Positions 28,968-35,583 of a DNA stretch of 35,583 bases are shown here, piece by piece (the stretch's first letter is position 1; each line of letters opens with the position of its first letter). The position numbers and the translations under genes were made by a program. Where the stretch lies: IMG/VR virus record IMGVR_UViG_3300007735_000664, positions 1 through 35,583 of that record; one strand, 5' to 3'. A model generated the notes under the pieces. The model was not told the origin of the DNA. It searched no databases and worked only from the letters and a program-made list of their open reading frames with translations. Source of the DNA: a virus.

Positions 28968-29303
28968 ATGACAGACCTTCAATGGTTCGTTACTTACGAC
29001 CCGATTCAAAACGCTTGGATTGGCACAGGCAAAACATTCACAATCGGGGAGCAGATAAAACGCTTCTACGAACGAGAGGGCAATTACAAGAATCGTGACG
29101 AGTGGCGTGTTTTCTTACAAGCGTTTACTTTTTACAAGAATCAGGCTTGGGAAGAACTCAGGGCGCAAAGCGCAGAGTTTGACGCTTTGGTTGAGAAGTT
29201 GCACCTGAAGATTCTTTACAACAAGAAACAGGAGTTGGGCAAATTGTTTGATGAACTTGCACGACTCGCAGATTTAATCAACCAACCGAAGGAGGGGCAA
29301 TAA
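28968..29303 (+). CDS. Hypothetical helical protein
   Basis: A 111-residue protein from ATG 28968. The N-terminal part (MTDLQWFVTYDPIQNAWIGT) is beta-like; the remainder is helical, with a coiled-coil C-terminus (ELRAQSAEFDALVEKLHLKI, then KLFDELARLADLINQ). It overlaps the next start by one base (TAATG). No domain recognised. Confidence 0.6.
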   Translation: MTDLQWFVTYDPIQNAWIGTGKTFTIGEQIKRFYEREGNYKNRDEWRVFLQAFTFYKNQAWEELRAQSAEFDALVEKLHLKILYNKKQELGKLFDELARLADLINQPKEGQ

Positions 29304-29476
29304 TGGATAAGGCAACATTGGAAGGTTTGATAGCGTCGGTGCCGAAGAAACCGAAACAACCCGAGGGACACGAAAGCAAATGTTTGTGTGGGCGATGCGA
29401 AGCATGGGCTGAGGCTCACCTTGATTGGCAACACGAGATGCTCGCACTCGGACACAACCCGTTCGCACGACGATGA
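29303..29476 (+). CDS. Small Cys-containing protein
   Basis: A 57-residue frame from ATG 29303, overlapping the previous stop, to TGA 29474-29476. A CLCGRC cluster lies in its middle, after a Lys/Pro-rich segment (PKKPKQPEG), followed by a Trp/His-rich helix (WAEAHLDWQHEML). A small metal-binding protein is likely. It overlaps the next gene by four bases (ATGA). Confidence 0.55.
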   Translation: MDKATLEGLIASVPKKPKQPEGHESKCLCGRCEAWAEAHLDWQHEMLALGHNPFARR

Positions 29477-29988
29477 GCGACTTAGTTGATTTTTGGCTGT
29501 TTGCCTTGCTGACGAGTATCACCTATTTTGGTTTCACTTTAGGTAAGATTTCGGAATTAACGAGGGTGACTAGAAAGGAGAAGCAGGTGCAGGAAACCGT
29601 TGACCGTGTTTTCGGTTTGGAGATTAAACCGTCAGGGGAAACTAAGGTTCTTGACTTGACGGGTCGGGAAGTTGAGGTGTTACAGGAATCTATCGGCGGT
29701 TGGATTGAGGGGATAGCGCTCTCAGACAATGCGATGATGTGGTGCAATGAGGACGGTTACCGTTTGAAGTTGTTACGCAACTCGTTCGCTGAGATGATTT
29801 GGGACGCCTATGTTGACCGCAAAAACCCGATTGTTGGCACAGTCGTGTTGACGGGCGGAGTTGACGAAAGAGGAGAATTGTTTTCGTTGACTAAGAAACA
29901 GATAGATAGAGTAGTAAACGACATAAAATTTATTCAAGTAATTCAACCATTGAAAGGAAATCATTCAAATGAGTTTGGAATTTATTAG
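29473..29988 (+). CDS. Membrane-anchored DUF3846-like protein
   Basis: A 171-residue protein from ATG 29473, overlapping the previous stop. Residues 5-25 form a membrane helix (DFWLFALLTSITYFGFTLG), followed by a basic linker. From residue 45 the domain resembles DUF3846: GGWIEGIALSDNAMMWCNED, then RLKLLRNSFAEMIWDAYVDR and NPIVGTVVLTGGVDERGE. DUF3846 proteins are common in phages and their function is not known; the N-terminal membrane anchor is unusual in my experience. The frame is open further upstream to 29425 but inside the neighbouring gene. Confidence 0.65.
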   Translation: MSDLVDFWLFALLTSITYFGFTLGKISELTRVTRKEKQVQETVDRVFGLEIKPSGETKVLDLTGREVEVLQESIGGWIEGIALSDNAMMWCNEDGYRLKLLRNSFAEMIWDAYVDRKNPIVGTVVLTGGVDERGELFSLTKKQIDRVVNDIKFIQVIQPLKGNHSNEFGIY

Positions 29989-30226
29989 TAATCCAAAGTT
30001 GGTTAAGAAAAAAAATTATATCCAACAATTCGTGGAAGAGTTGAAGAAACATCCGCTTCAATGGGCATTGTTGAGAACAAGCCCTGAGAAAAGCCAATAT
30101 TGGGGCAACCGTTTCTCAATGGAGTTAGGCACTTTGAAGAGAAGGTTTCCTGATGTTGATTGGCACAAAGCCGAAACCGATGAAGCATGGCAAATCGTTG
30201 CTTGGTACCAACCCGAGGAGGAATGA
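29969..30226 (+). CDS. Small hypothetical protein
   Basis: An 85-residue protein from ATG 29969 behind GAAAGGAAA, overlapping the previous gene by 20 bases. It is basic in the N-terminal half and contains KKHPLQWALLRTSPEKSQYW and a GTLKRRFPDVDWHKAETDEA segment. The spaced basic and aromatic residues recall small DNA-mimic or DNA-binding phage proteins of unknown role. It overlaps the next start by one base. Confidence 0.6.
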   Translation: MSLEFISNPKLVKKKNYIQQFVEELKKHPLQWALLRTSPEKSQYWGNRFSMELGTLKRRFPDVDWHKAETDEAWQIVAWYQPEEE

Positions 30227-30501
30227 TGAAAGTTAAGGATGCGATTACTTGTTTGAAAGGGCTTGACCCCGATGACGAAATTTTGGTTGATTGGCTGAAT
30301 CGGGAGGTTTTTTCTATCCAAATTGTCGTGGATGGTGAGGTGACTCGTCGGACGCCGACGGAGGCTGAATGGCAGTTGGCTTTGAAAGACCTTGACTACG
30401 ACGATTACGGGCTTTTGGATGATTACATAATTAAAGTCATGGGGGAAAGGTTGAAGAAAGTTTTTGAGGAGGTTGACAATGGTAAAGAAACCTCACGCTG
30501 A
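30226..30501 (+). CDS. Small acidic hypothetical protein
   Basis: A 91-residue acidic protein from ATG 30226 (ATG 30223 is in frame too) behind GAGGAGGA. It begins MKVKDAITCLKGLDPDDEIL, a pattern seen in small phage and plasmid proteins that start with a helix followed by a DPDDE/I-beta strand. The rest is acidic helix (LALKDLDYDDYGLLDDYIIK). It could mimic nucleic acid charge; this is a guess. It overlaps the next gene by 23 bases. Confidence 0.55.
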   Translation: MKVKDAITCLKGLDPDDEILVDWLNREVFSIQIVVDGEVTRRTPTEAEWQLALKDLDYDDYGLLDDYIIKVMGERLKKVFEEVDNGKETSR

Positions 30502-30670
30502 AATTCCTTGTGACGGGATGGACGGCATTTGCCCTGAGGTTTTCTCGGCTCCGCACCTTGACCTTAAATCGTTTTTTGAGGAGTTCAGGTTGGAAGGTTG
30601 GCGGAAGAAAAACGGTTTCAGGTATTGCCCGAACTGTGTTGAACGAGAGAACATAAAGGTGTTTGTCTGA
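30479..30670 (+). CDS. Small Cys-containing protein
   Basis: A 63-residue protein from ATG 30479 behind GAGGAGG. Cysteines at IPCDG, GICPE and YCPNC suggest a zinc site with the C-terminal CPNC pair. The middle is charged (FFEEFRLEGWRKKNGFR). Its stop overlaps the next ATG by one base. Function unknown. Confidence 0.55.
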   Translation: MVKKPHAEIPCDGMDGICPEVFSAPHLDLKSFFEEFRLEGWRKKNGFRYCPNCVERENIKVFV

Positions 30671-30981
30671 TGCGACGACCTGACCCAAATTTTTTGGCGG
30701 CGAAACCTGATTCTGCGGTTATCGGGAATCCCACAGTAGAAGAACTGAACTTTACTGATTGGTTGAACTACGGGATACAACACAACTATTGCGGAACCCT
30801 AGTCTGTTACAACCATGATGGTGTACCGATGACAGTAGAAGAAGAACAAGACGAAGAGCCATGCGTCCCAATTCTCAGAATTTATGACACAGTTGAACAG
30901 AAAACTGAGGTAGAAAACAACCATTCACCGTCAATATGGCGACAAACCAACCTCAAACACACCACAAAACACACCAACTAA
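30670..30981 (+). CDS. Hypothetical protein with low-complexity C-terminus
   Basis: A 103-residue protein from ATG 30670. The first 75 residues look globular (FTDWLNYGIQHNYCGTLVCY), then an acidic patch (EEEQDEEPC) and a C-terminus (HSPSIWRQTNLKHTTKHTN) read from a strand almost free of G and T. The gene may really end earlier in related phages; the C-terminal 20 residues are composition-driven. No family recognised. Confidence 0.5.
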   Translation: MRRPDPNFLAAKPDSAVIGNPTVEELNFTDWLNYGIQHNYCGTLVCYNHDGVPMTVEEEQDEEPCVPILRIYDTVEQKTEVENNHSPSIWRQTNLKHTTKHTN

Positions 30982-31296
30982 ACCCCACTCAACACACCAA
31001 AACAACACCAAACAACAAAACCAAACCCACCAAACACAACAAAACACCCAAAAACCACGCCTCCGCACACGATTCAAACGCTCGTTTTTTTTGGTGGTTT
31101 GTGTCAGTATGGGGTATGTCTAAATCTTCGGGTCGGCTGATTTGTCCTTGTGATGTTGGGGTTTTGCCGTGTCATCCTGTGTGTGACGGGAATGAGGATG
31201 ATGATGATGATTGACGAACAGGTGTTCACTCGCTGCTAGGTTTTTTGTCGTTTTTGTTGATGCGACGAAGTTTTTGTGCTAACTTCGGCTCTCATT
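30982..31296. other. Gap before the terminase genes with abrupt strand-composition change
   Basis: No convincing gene. Bases up to about 31078 are almost only A and C on the + strand. From about 31080 the strand becomes rich in G and T. A frame of 32 residues at 31116-31214 (MSKSSGRLICPCDVGVLPCH, ending in a run of Asp) has three to four Cys but a poor ribosome binding site. A possible promoter, TTGATG (31257-31262)-N17-TAACTT (31280-31285), precedes the small terminase. A packaging site here is possible because of its position. Confidence 0.4.
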
Positions 31297-31710
31297 ATGG
31301 CAAGACCAGCGAAACTCACTCCCGAAGTTCAGGCACGAATTGTTGAAGCGGTGCAGGCAGGCAACTATATGGAGACCGCCGCTCAGTACGCAAATATAGG
31401 GCTTTCTACCTTTTATCGGTGGATGGCTGAGGGTGAAGGTGAGAAGGCGCCTAAGCGTCAGCGAGAGTTTAGAGAAGCGGTTTTGCAGGCGAGGGCGCAA
31501 GCAGAGGTTCGTAATGTAACTCTTATTCAGAGAGCCGCTAATGATGGCTCATGGCAAGCAGCGTCTTGGTTCTTGGAGCGTTCTTTCCAAAACAAGTGGG
31601 GTCGCACAGGGAAAGTTGAGTTGACGGGCGCTAATGGTGACCCGATGAAGGTTGAGGTTTCGGTTGACCAACTGAACAACAAAATTGAGGAATTGCTTGC
31701 TAAAGAATGA
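31297..31710 (+). CDS. Terminase small subunit-like protein
   Basis: A 137-residue protein from ATG 31297 (an in-frame GTG at 31276 is less likely). The N-terminus has a helix-turn-helix pattern (KLTPEVQARIVEAVQAGNYM, then YANIGLSTFYRWMAEG) as in DNA-recognising small terminases. A helical middle (EVRNVTLIQRAANDGSWQAA) and SWFLERSFQNKWGRTGKVEL follow, the latter common in phage TerS proteins. The end is an acidic/amphipathic helix (DQLNNKIEELLAKE) that could contact the large subunit. It would select phage DNA for packaging. It lies directly upstream of and overlaps TerL. Confidence 0.8.
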   Translation: MARPAKLTPEVQARIVEAVQAGNYMETAAQYANIGLSTFYRWMAEGEGEKAPKRQREFREAVLQARAQAEVRNVTLIQRAANDGSWQAASWFLERSFQNKWGRTGKVELTGANGDPMKVEVSVDQLNNKIEELLAKE

Positions 31711-33484
31711 TGAGGGATTAAGCGGGGAAGCGAAACTTTTATCTTTTTTGCGTGATGCGACGAGTGTTGAACGCAAAATTTGGTTGTCAAAGTTAAGTGT
31801 TGAGGAAAGGCAAACTGTTCACCAACTTTTGCGCCGTGTGGAAGAGAATCCTTGGACGCAATGGTTAACTGACCCTATCGGGTTCGTGGAACTCGGGTTG
31901 AAAGAAACGCTTTGGTCTAAACAGCGTGAAATTTTGATGTCGGTGAGGGATAACAAGAGAACTGCTGTACCTGCTTGTCACGCCCCAGGAAAAAGTCATT
32001 TGGCGGCGAGAATCGTTGCTTGGTGGGTGATGTGCCAACCAACAGGCACCGCTCAAGTGGTGACTACAGCAACATCTTTCAGACAAGTACGCAACATCTT
32101 GTGGTCACACATAAGAAAACTTCATGCGACACACAATCTGTCGGGTGACTGTCTCACAGTGGAATGGAAACAAAACAACAGCGTCGTCGCCTTCGGTTTC
32201 GCACCTGCACAATACAACGAGACAGCCCTACAAGGCATCCACGCACCCAATTTGCTTGTCGTGGTAGATGAGGCGGGAGGCATATCCCAAACAATCGGAA
32301 ACGCCCTAGAAGCCCTAATGACGGGCGGTAACACACGCCTACTACTCTTAGGCAACCCACCAACCGACCAAGAAAACTCATGGTTTGAACAAGCCTGCAA
32401 CAGCGACCTCTACAACACAATCAAAATCAGCGCACACGACACACCAAACTTCACCCACGAAGACACAGGAAACTGCACAACCTGCCCAAAATCGGTACCA
32501 ACACACAAAGTATCAACACATCTCGTAGATGAATCATGGGTAAAAGATGTAATCAAAGAACTAGGCAACGATTCACCCTTCGCACAAGCAAGAATCTACG
32601 CAAACTTCGTCAAAAACACCACAAACCGAGTAATACCCTCAACATGGATAGAAGAAGCCTCAAAAAACCTCTCACCCGCACACGACACACGAATCAGACT
32701 CGGAATAGACATCGCCTCAGACGGAGGAGACGAATTCGTAATAGCACGAGCCGACGGATACACCGTAACCATCGCCCACACCTCAAGCGGAGCCGAAAAC
32801 TCCAACGCCGTCCAAGTAGCCCAAGTCTGCCTACGACACATCCAACAAGCCGAACACGACCTAGCAACTTTACATAACAAAACCGAACACCCGTTCGCCC
32901 CCGAACACCCGTTCGCCGCCGCCGACCCACAAAACCCATATAACATAAGGGTTTCCGACCCCACCAAACCCTTATGGGATAAGGGTTTCCGAGGGGGTGG
33001 GGGGGCTTTCACCCGACTTTCCGAGGGGGGCTTCACCGATACCGTGTCTGTGAAAATTGATGCGATTGGTGTGGGTTGGGGGGTGGTTAGTTTGTTGGAG
33101 TCGTGGGGTCGTGAGGGTTTGCATTCGGCTCGGATTGTTGGTGTGAATGTTGCTGAGCGGGCTGTTGATGTTGGTCGGTTTAGGAATCAGAGGGCTGAGA
33201 TGTGGTGGAATGGTCGGGTTTTGTTGGAACCTGATGTGGATGGTTTTCAGGTGGTGAGGTTGGATGTTGACCGTAGGTGTTTGGGTCAGTTGGGTGTTGC
33301 GGAGTTTGTTTCGGATTCTTCGGGTCGTGTGAAGGTTGTGTCTAAGGGTGAGTTGCGGGTTCGTGGTGTTGGTTCTCCTGATAGGGCTGAGGCGGTTTTG
33401 TTGGCGTTGTATGAGCCTTCTCCTTGGGTTGTTCCTGTTGTTGCTCCTGTGGGGTTGGGTCAGGTTAATCCTTGGCGGGTGTGA
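31697..33484 (+). CDS. Terminase large subunit with repeat-bearing insertion
   Basis: About 595 residues from TTG 31697 (GAGGA five bases upstream; TTG 31685 also possible). The ATPase part shows Walker A ACHAPGKSH (about residue 95) and Walker B NLLVVVDEAGG (about 185). The nuclease part shows acidic sites GIDIASDGGDEFV, VKIDAIGVGWG and SPDRAEAVLLAL. Between the first and second nuclease acidic sites lies an extra segment of about 50 residues with two EHPFA repeats, encoded by DNA full of direct and inverted repeats (32883-33029). Base composition flips from C/A-rich to G/T-rich there. TerL cuts and pumps DNA into the head. All key residues seem present, so it should be functional. Confidence 0.9.
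   Translation: MLKNDEGLSGEAKLLSFLRDATSVERKIWLSKLSVEERQTVHQLLRRVEENPWTQWLTDPIGFVELGLKETLWSKQREILMSVRDNKRTAVPACHAPGKSHLAARIVAWWVMCQPTGTAQVVTTATSFRQVRNILWSHIRKLHATHNLSGDCLTVEWKQNNSVVAFGFAPAQYNETALQGIHAPNLLVVVDEAGGISQTIGNALEALMTGGNTRLLLLGNPPTDQENSWFEQACNSDLYNTIKISAHDTPNFTHEDTGNCTTCPKSVPTHKVSTHLVDESWVKDVIKELGNDSPFAQARIYANFVKNTTNRVIPSTWIEEASKNLSPAHDTRIRLGIDIASDGGDEFVIARADGYTVTIAHTSSGAENSNAVQVAQVCLRHIQQAEHDLATLHNKTEHPFAPEHPFAAADPQNPYNIRVSDPTKPLWDKGFRGGGGAFTRLSEGGFTDTVSVKIDAIGVGWGVVSLLESWGREGLHSARIVGVNVAERAVDVGRFRNQRAEMWWNGRVLLEPDVDGFQVVRLDVDRRCLGQLGVAEFVSDSSGRVKVVSKGELRVRGVGSPDRAEAVLLALYEPSPWVVPVVAPVGLGQVNPWRV
32883..33029 (+). repeat. Direct and inverted repeats inside the terminase gene
   Basis: CCGAACACCCGTTCGCC occurs twice (32883-32899, 32901-32917; period 18). 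ATAAGGGTTTCCGA occurs twice (32945-32958, 32979-32992). AAACCCTTAT (32966-32975) and ATAAGGGTTT (32979-32988) make a perfect 10-bp inverted repeat around GGG. TTTCCGAGGGGG occurs at 32986-32997 and 33018-33029. The repeats lie in the insertion between nuclease motifs. Confidence 0.8.
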
Positions 33485-33496
33485 TATTTTTTTGGG

Positions 33497-35341
33497 ATGT
33501 TTTTGCCTGTTGATGTTGCGGTGATGGTGGAGATGCGACGGCGAGCCGTCGCTAATGCCGCCGCTAAAAAATTTTTTTCTTTTTCTCGGGCGGGCGTGGG
33601 GGCGTTTAGTAAGGCTTCGTTTGGTGGTAACAGAAGTGAGGCAGGGCGATATGCCGCTAATGTGCGGTGGCAAGGTGAGTCTGTTGATTCTGACCGTTCT
33701 CGGAGGTCGGATGTTGCACGGGCGAAGTTAGTTGAGGCAGGCACCAAGTTGAGGAAGGCTTTAAGTGTTGATAGGGGGGCGTATTTGGCTCGGGCGAAGG
33801 AGTCGCTCAGGTTGATGGGTGTTGAGGAGGAGGTTACGGGTGAGGTTGAAAAGTTTTTTGATGATGTGAGGGATGAAACTTTGAGGGCGTTCGTGAAAGC
33901 GGAAACAAGCATTGTTGCTTCGTTGGATGGTTTGGATTCGGATGAAAATTCTCGTTCTACCCGTTATGAGACGGAAATTAAGAACGCTCAGAAGGCTTTT
34001 GTGGCTTTGGCTAACAAGTTTGAGAAAGAGTTACGGAGGATTGACCCTAATGCGTTTGTTAATCCTGATAACCCGTTTGGTGTGGAAGCGAAAAGGTCAA
34101 AAAATTTTTTTCCGAAGCGTTACCCTCGCAGTTTGAAGGGCAGTATTTTGTCGGTTTTTGATGGGACGATTCGGTTGATTGCTACCGATTTGGAACAGGT
34201 GGCGAAAGATGTTTATGCGGTGGAAAAGGCGTCTTTTGGGGGTAATCGGAGCGAGGCAGGCAGATATGCGGCGAATATTCGTTGGCAGGGGCAAACAGTT
34301 GACGACCCTTCTTTAGTGGGGTATAGTGGAGATGTGGACGGGAAGCAAAAAAGCGAACTACACATTTTGGCTTCAACGACAGACACAAAACTTGCTGAAC
34401 TAAACCTCAAATTGCGTAGAACGGAAGATAATTTTCGTGACTCTGTTGAAGTCATCAACAGATTGGCAGGCGTTTTTGAAGAAACAAACTTGAGGCAATT
34501 TTCTCGTGAATGGTATCAATTCATGTCAAAACAAGAACGAGACAATTTTTTCAATTTTAAAAGAGCAACACCCGAGGAACGCCAACGATTGATTGACCTC
34601 GCCAAACAAAACGCTAAACCCTACGACCTACAAAATTTAGAACGGGTCTTAGAAAACATTGCTTCACAGGAAACCGAAATTGCCCGACTCAAAGCCGAAA
34701 TCGCACCACTAAACGACCTTTTCCAAGCGAATCAATGGCAACGATTCTTCCTCGTCACCAACACCAACGGTCATGTTCACAGAAGCATGAATTGCTCAAC
34801 AACCTACGAAACAACCGAATGGCGATGGTTGCCTCACCTGAGCGGTTTAACCGACAAAGAAGCAGTTGACGACCAAGGCGGAATCCTTTGCACACATTGT
34901 TTCCCTGACGCACCATCGGATTACACCTCGGGTGAAAGCAGAGAAAAACGAGAAGCACGAGAAAAACGAGCAGAAGAAAAAAAGATTCGTGATGCAAAAA
35001 AGTTGGCGAAAAAAATTACTGCCGACGGTTCCGATGTTCGTTTGACAGCAACAAGAACAAGAACCGACTACAGGACAGGCACACCATACGCCCCGACCAC
35101 AACAATCTCCTCCATCACAGGGGCGAAAGAGTTCCTCAGGGATGCGATGGAGTTCAAGAGACTTCCAAAACCGCCTTTCGTGAATTGGTCGGACGAAGAT
35201 TGGAAAGACGGCATGGACGGTTTACACACCGACGAGAATGTTGCCCTGATAGCAGGTTTGCTCTCCGAAAAAACGGGTGACCCGATAGACAAGATTTTGG
35301 ATGATGCCGAAAAACGGGCAAGGAAATACCGAGGAGAATAA
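33497..35341 (+). CDS. Large modular protein next to terminase with repeated SFGGNRSEAGRYAAN motif
   Basis: A 614-residue protein from ATG 33497. The 22-residue motif beginning KASFGGNRSEAGRYAAN occurs at residues 39-60 and 244-265. Helical regions follow each (60-240, 270-430). Around residue 435 comes a Cys/His domain (HVHRSMNCSTTYETTEWRWL, HLSGL, then GGILCTHCFPDAPSDY) known to me from actinophage proteins close to head morphogenesis genes, with a likely zinc site. A basic coiled coil (EKREAREKRAEEKKIRDAKK) and a last acidic domain follow. It occupies the place where a portal gene might be expected, but does not resemble a portal. Head-associated or injected protein is inferred. The motif is at its strongest as peptide: codons differ between copies. 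Confidence 0.55.
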   Translation: MFLPVDVAVMVEMRRRAVANAAAKKFFSFSRAGVGAFSKASFGGNRSEAGRYAANVRWQGESVDSDRSRRSDVARAKLVEAGTKLRKALSVDRGAYLARAKESLRLMGVEEEVTGEVEKFFDDVRDETLRAFVKAETSIVASLDGLDSDENSRSTRYETEIKNAQKAFVALANKFEKELRRIDPNAFVNPDNPFGVEAKRSKNFFPKRYPRSLKGSILSVFDGTIRLIATDLEQVAKDVYAVEKASFGGNRSEAGRYAANIRWQGQTVDDPSLVGYSGDVDGKQKSELHILASTTDTKLAELNLKLRRTEDNFRDSVEVINRLAGVFEETNLRQFSREWYQFMSKQERDNFFNFKRATPEERQRLIDLAKQNAKPYDLQNLERVLENIASQETEIARLKAEIAPLNDLFQANQWQRFFLVTNTNGHVHRSMNCSTTYETTEWRWLPHLSGLTDKEAVDDQGGILCTHCFPDAPSDYTSGESREKREAREKRAEEKKIRDAKKLAKKITADGSDVRLTATRTRTDYRTGTPYAPTTTISSITGAKEFLRDAMEFKRLPKPPFVNWSDEDWKDGMDGLHTDENVALIAGLLSEKTGDPIDKILDDAEKRARKYRGE

Positions 35342-35583
35342 TGATGCGATTACCACGAGAAGCAGAAATCAAAATTGAGATGCGGAAAGCATCGTTCGGT
35401 GGTGACCGCTCCGAAGCAGGTCGTTATGCGGCAAATGTAAGGTGGCAAAATCGTGAAGGTGAGCAGTTGAAGGAGTCGGGAGAGAACACAACAACACCAA
35501 ATTTGACGGCACAATCAGGCAAAGTAATTGACATTGAAAAAATTGCGCCTGATAAACGCAACGAGATTCAAGACATTAAAGAT
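35341..35583 (+). CDS. Partial protein with third copy of the SFGG.RSEAGRYAAN motif
   Basis: The frame opens at ATG 35341 (overlapping the previous stop as TAATG) and runs off the window after 81 codons. Residues 16-36 read KASFGGDRSEAGRYAANVRW plus Gln, nearly the same as in the upstream gene. After the motif a Ser/Thr/Asn-rich linker leads to KVIDIEKIAPDKRNEIQDIK. The complete length and function are unknown. Two consecutive genes sharing this motif suggest a set of modular proteins with a common tag. Confidence 0.6.
   Translation, partial: MMRLPREAEIKIEMRKASFGGDRSEAGRYAANVRWQNREGEQLKESGENTTTPNLTAQSGKVIDIEKIAPDKRNEIQDIKD

Noticed and set aside
32536-32877. A 113-codon + strand frame inside the terminase gene
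   Set aside because: The product is an Arg/Thr/His-rich string caused by C/A-rich composition in another phase; it has no ribosome binding site and no domain.
32972-33673. A 233-codon open frame on the minus strand across the terminase and next gene
   Set aside because: It lies opposite two well-supported + strand genes; the region is very G/T-rich on the + strand, which removes stop codons from the complement. The predicted protein is a low-complexity Asn/His/Pro/Thr string without a domain.
1-35583. tRNA genes, CRISPR arrays, insertion sequences, integrase
   Set aside because: I looked for cloverleaf-like GG..TTCGA patterns, regular repeat/spacer units, transposase and recombinase motifs and saw none that hold up. 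Absence of an integrase in this window does not prove a lytic life cycle because part of the genome is missing.

Overview
This window reads as most of the genome of a tailed phage (Caudoviricetes, siphovirus-like: tape measure plus frameshifted tail assembly chaperone, no sheath or contractile baseplate genes seen). Every supported gene is on the + strand. A WhiB-type regulator, an actinophage-style tail and replication gene set, modest GC content and a secreted Thr-rich PA14 protein point to an actinobacterial host. From memory, the C-terminal part of that secreted protein resembles surface proteins of freshwater Acidimicrobiia; this was not checked against a database. The window starts inside the tail module and ends just after the large terminase, so it looks like a circular map opened between tail genes. 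Portal, protease and major capsid genes would lie beyond the right end.

Layout. 24-8827: tail genes (tail tube, chaperones with a -1 frameshift, tape measure, hub-like protein, fibre and glycine-rich adhesin-like proteins, a spike-base-like protein). 8830-11667: secreted PA14/Thr-rich protein, then a lysis cassette (two small membrane proteins, M15 endolysin, a third membrane protein). 11699-18586: DNA metabolism and replication (HTH protein, metallophosphoesterase, YqaJ exonuclease, ssDNA-associated protein, winged-helix initiator with an iteron-like array in its own gene, PD-(D/E)XK nuclease, helicase-loader-like protein, HNH, RusA-like resolvase). No polymerase, primase or replicative helicase is seen, so the phage probably borrows the host replisome. 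18665-21991: zincin-like metalloprotein, amidoligase, class II glutamine amidotransferase, WhiB. 22079-25968: ParB-like protein and a nucleic-acid modification island (Trm1-like methyltransferase, C5-cytosine methyltransferase, CmoA-like enzyme, Gp88-like protein). 25952-30981: small accessory proteins, many with Cys pairs, and one larger Cys-rich protein behind a strong promoter. 31297-35583: terminase subunits and modular proteins carrying a repeated NRSEAGRYAAN-type motif.

The most promising lead is the pair at 23480-25199. The C5-methyltransferase has Arg where motif X normally has Asn (GNSV becomes GRTV), and it overlaps a gene for a homologue of CmoA, the carboxy-SAM synthase. A Lys at that Asn position is reported to let a bacterial C5-methyltransferase use carboxy-SAM. 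The pair could therefore be a natural DNA carboxymethylation system, with the caveat that the CmoA Arg that binds the carboxylate is not conserved in my alignment. Other leads are the amidoligase/amidotransferase pair, a short motif shared by the amidoligase and the terminase-linked proteins, an origin-like array in the initiator gene, repeats and strand-composition switches in the terminase gene, and a hairpin covering the ribosome binding site of the first lysis gene. Gene order, close spacing and many 1-4 base start/stop overlaps indicate long, translationally coupled operons. TTGACA-N17-TATAGT-type promoters start the accessory operons.
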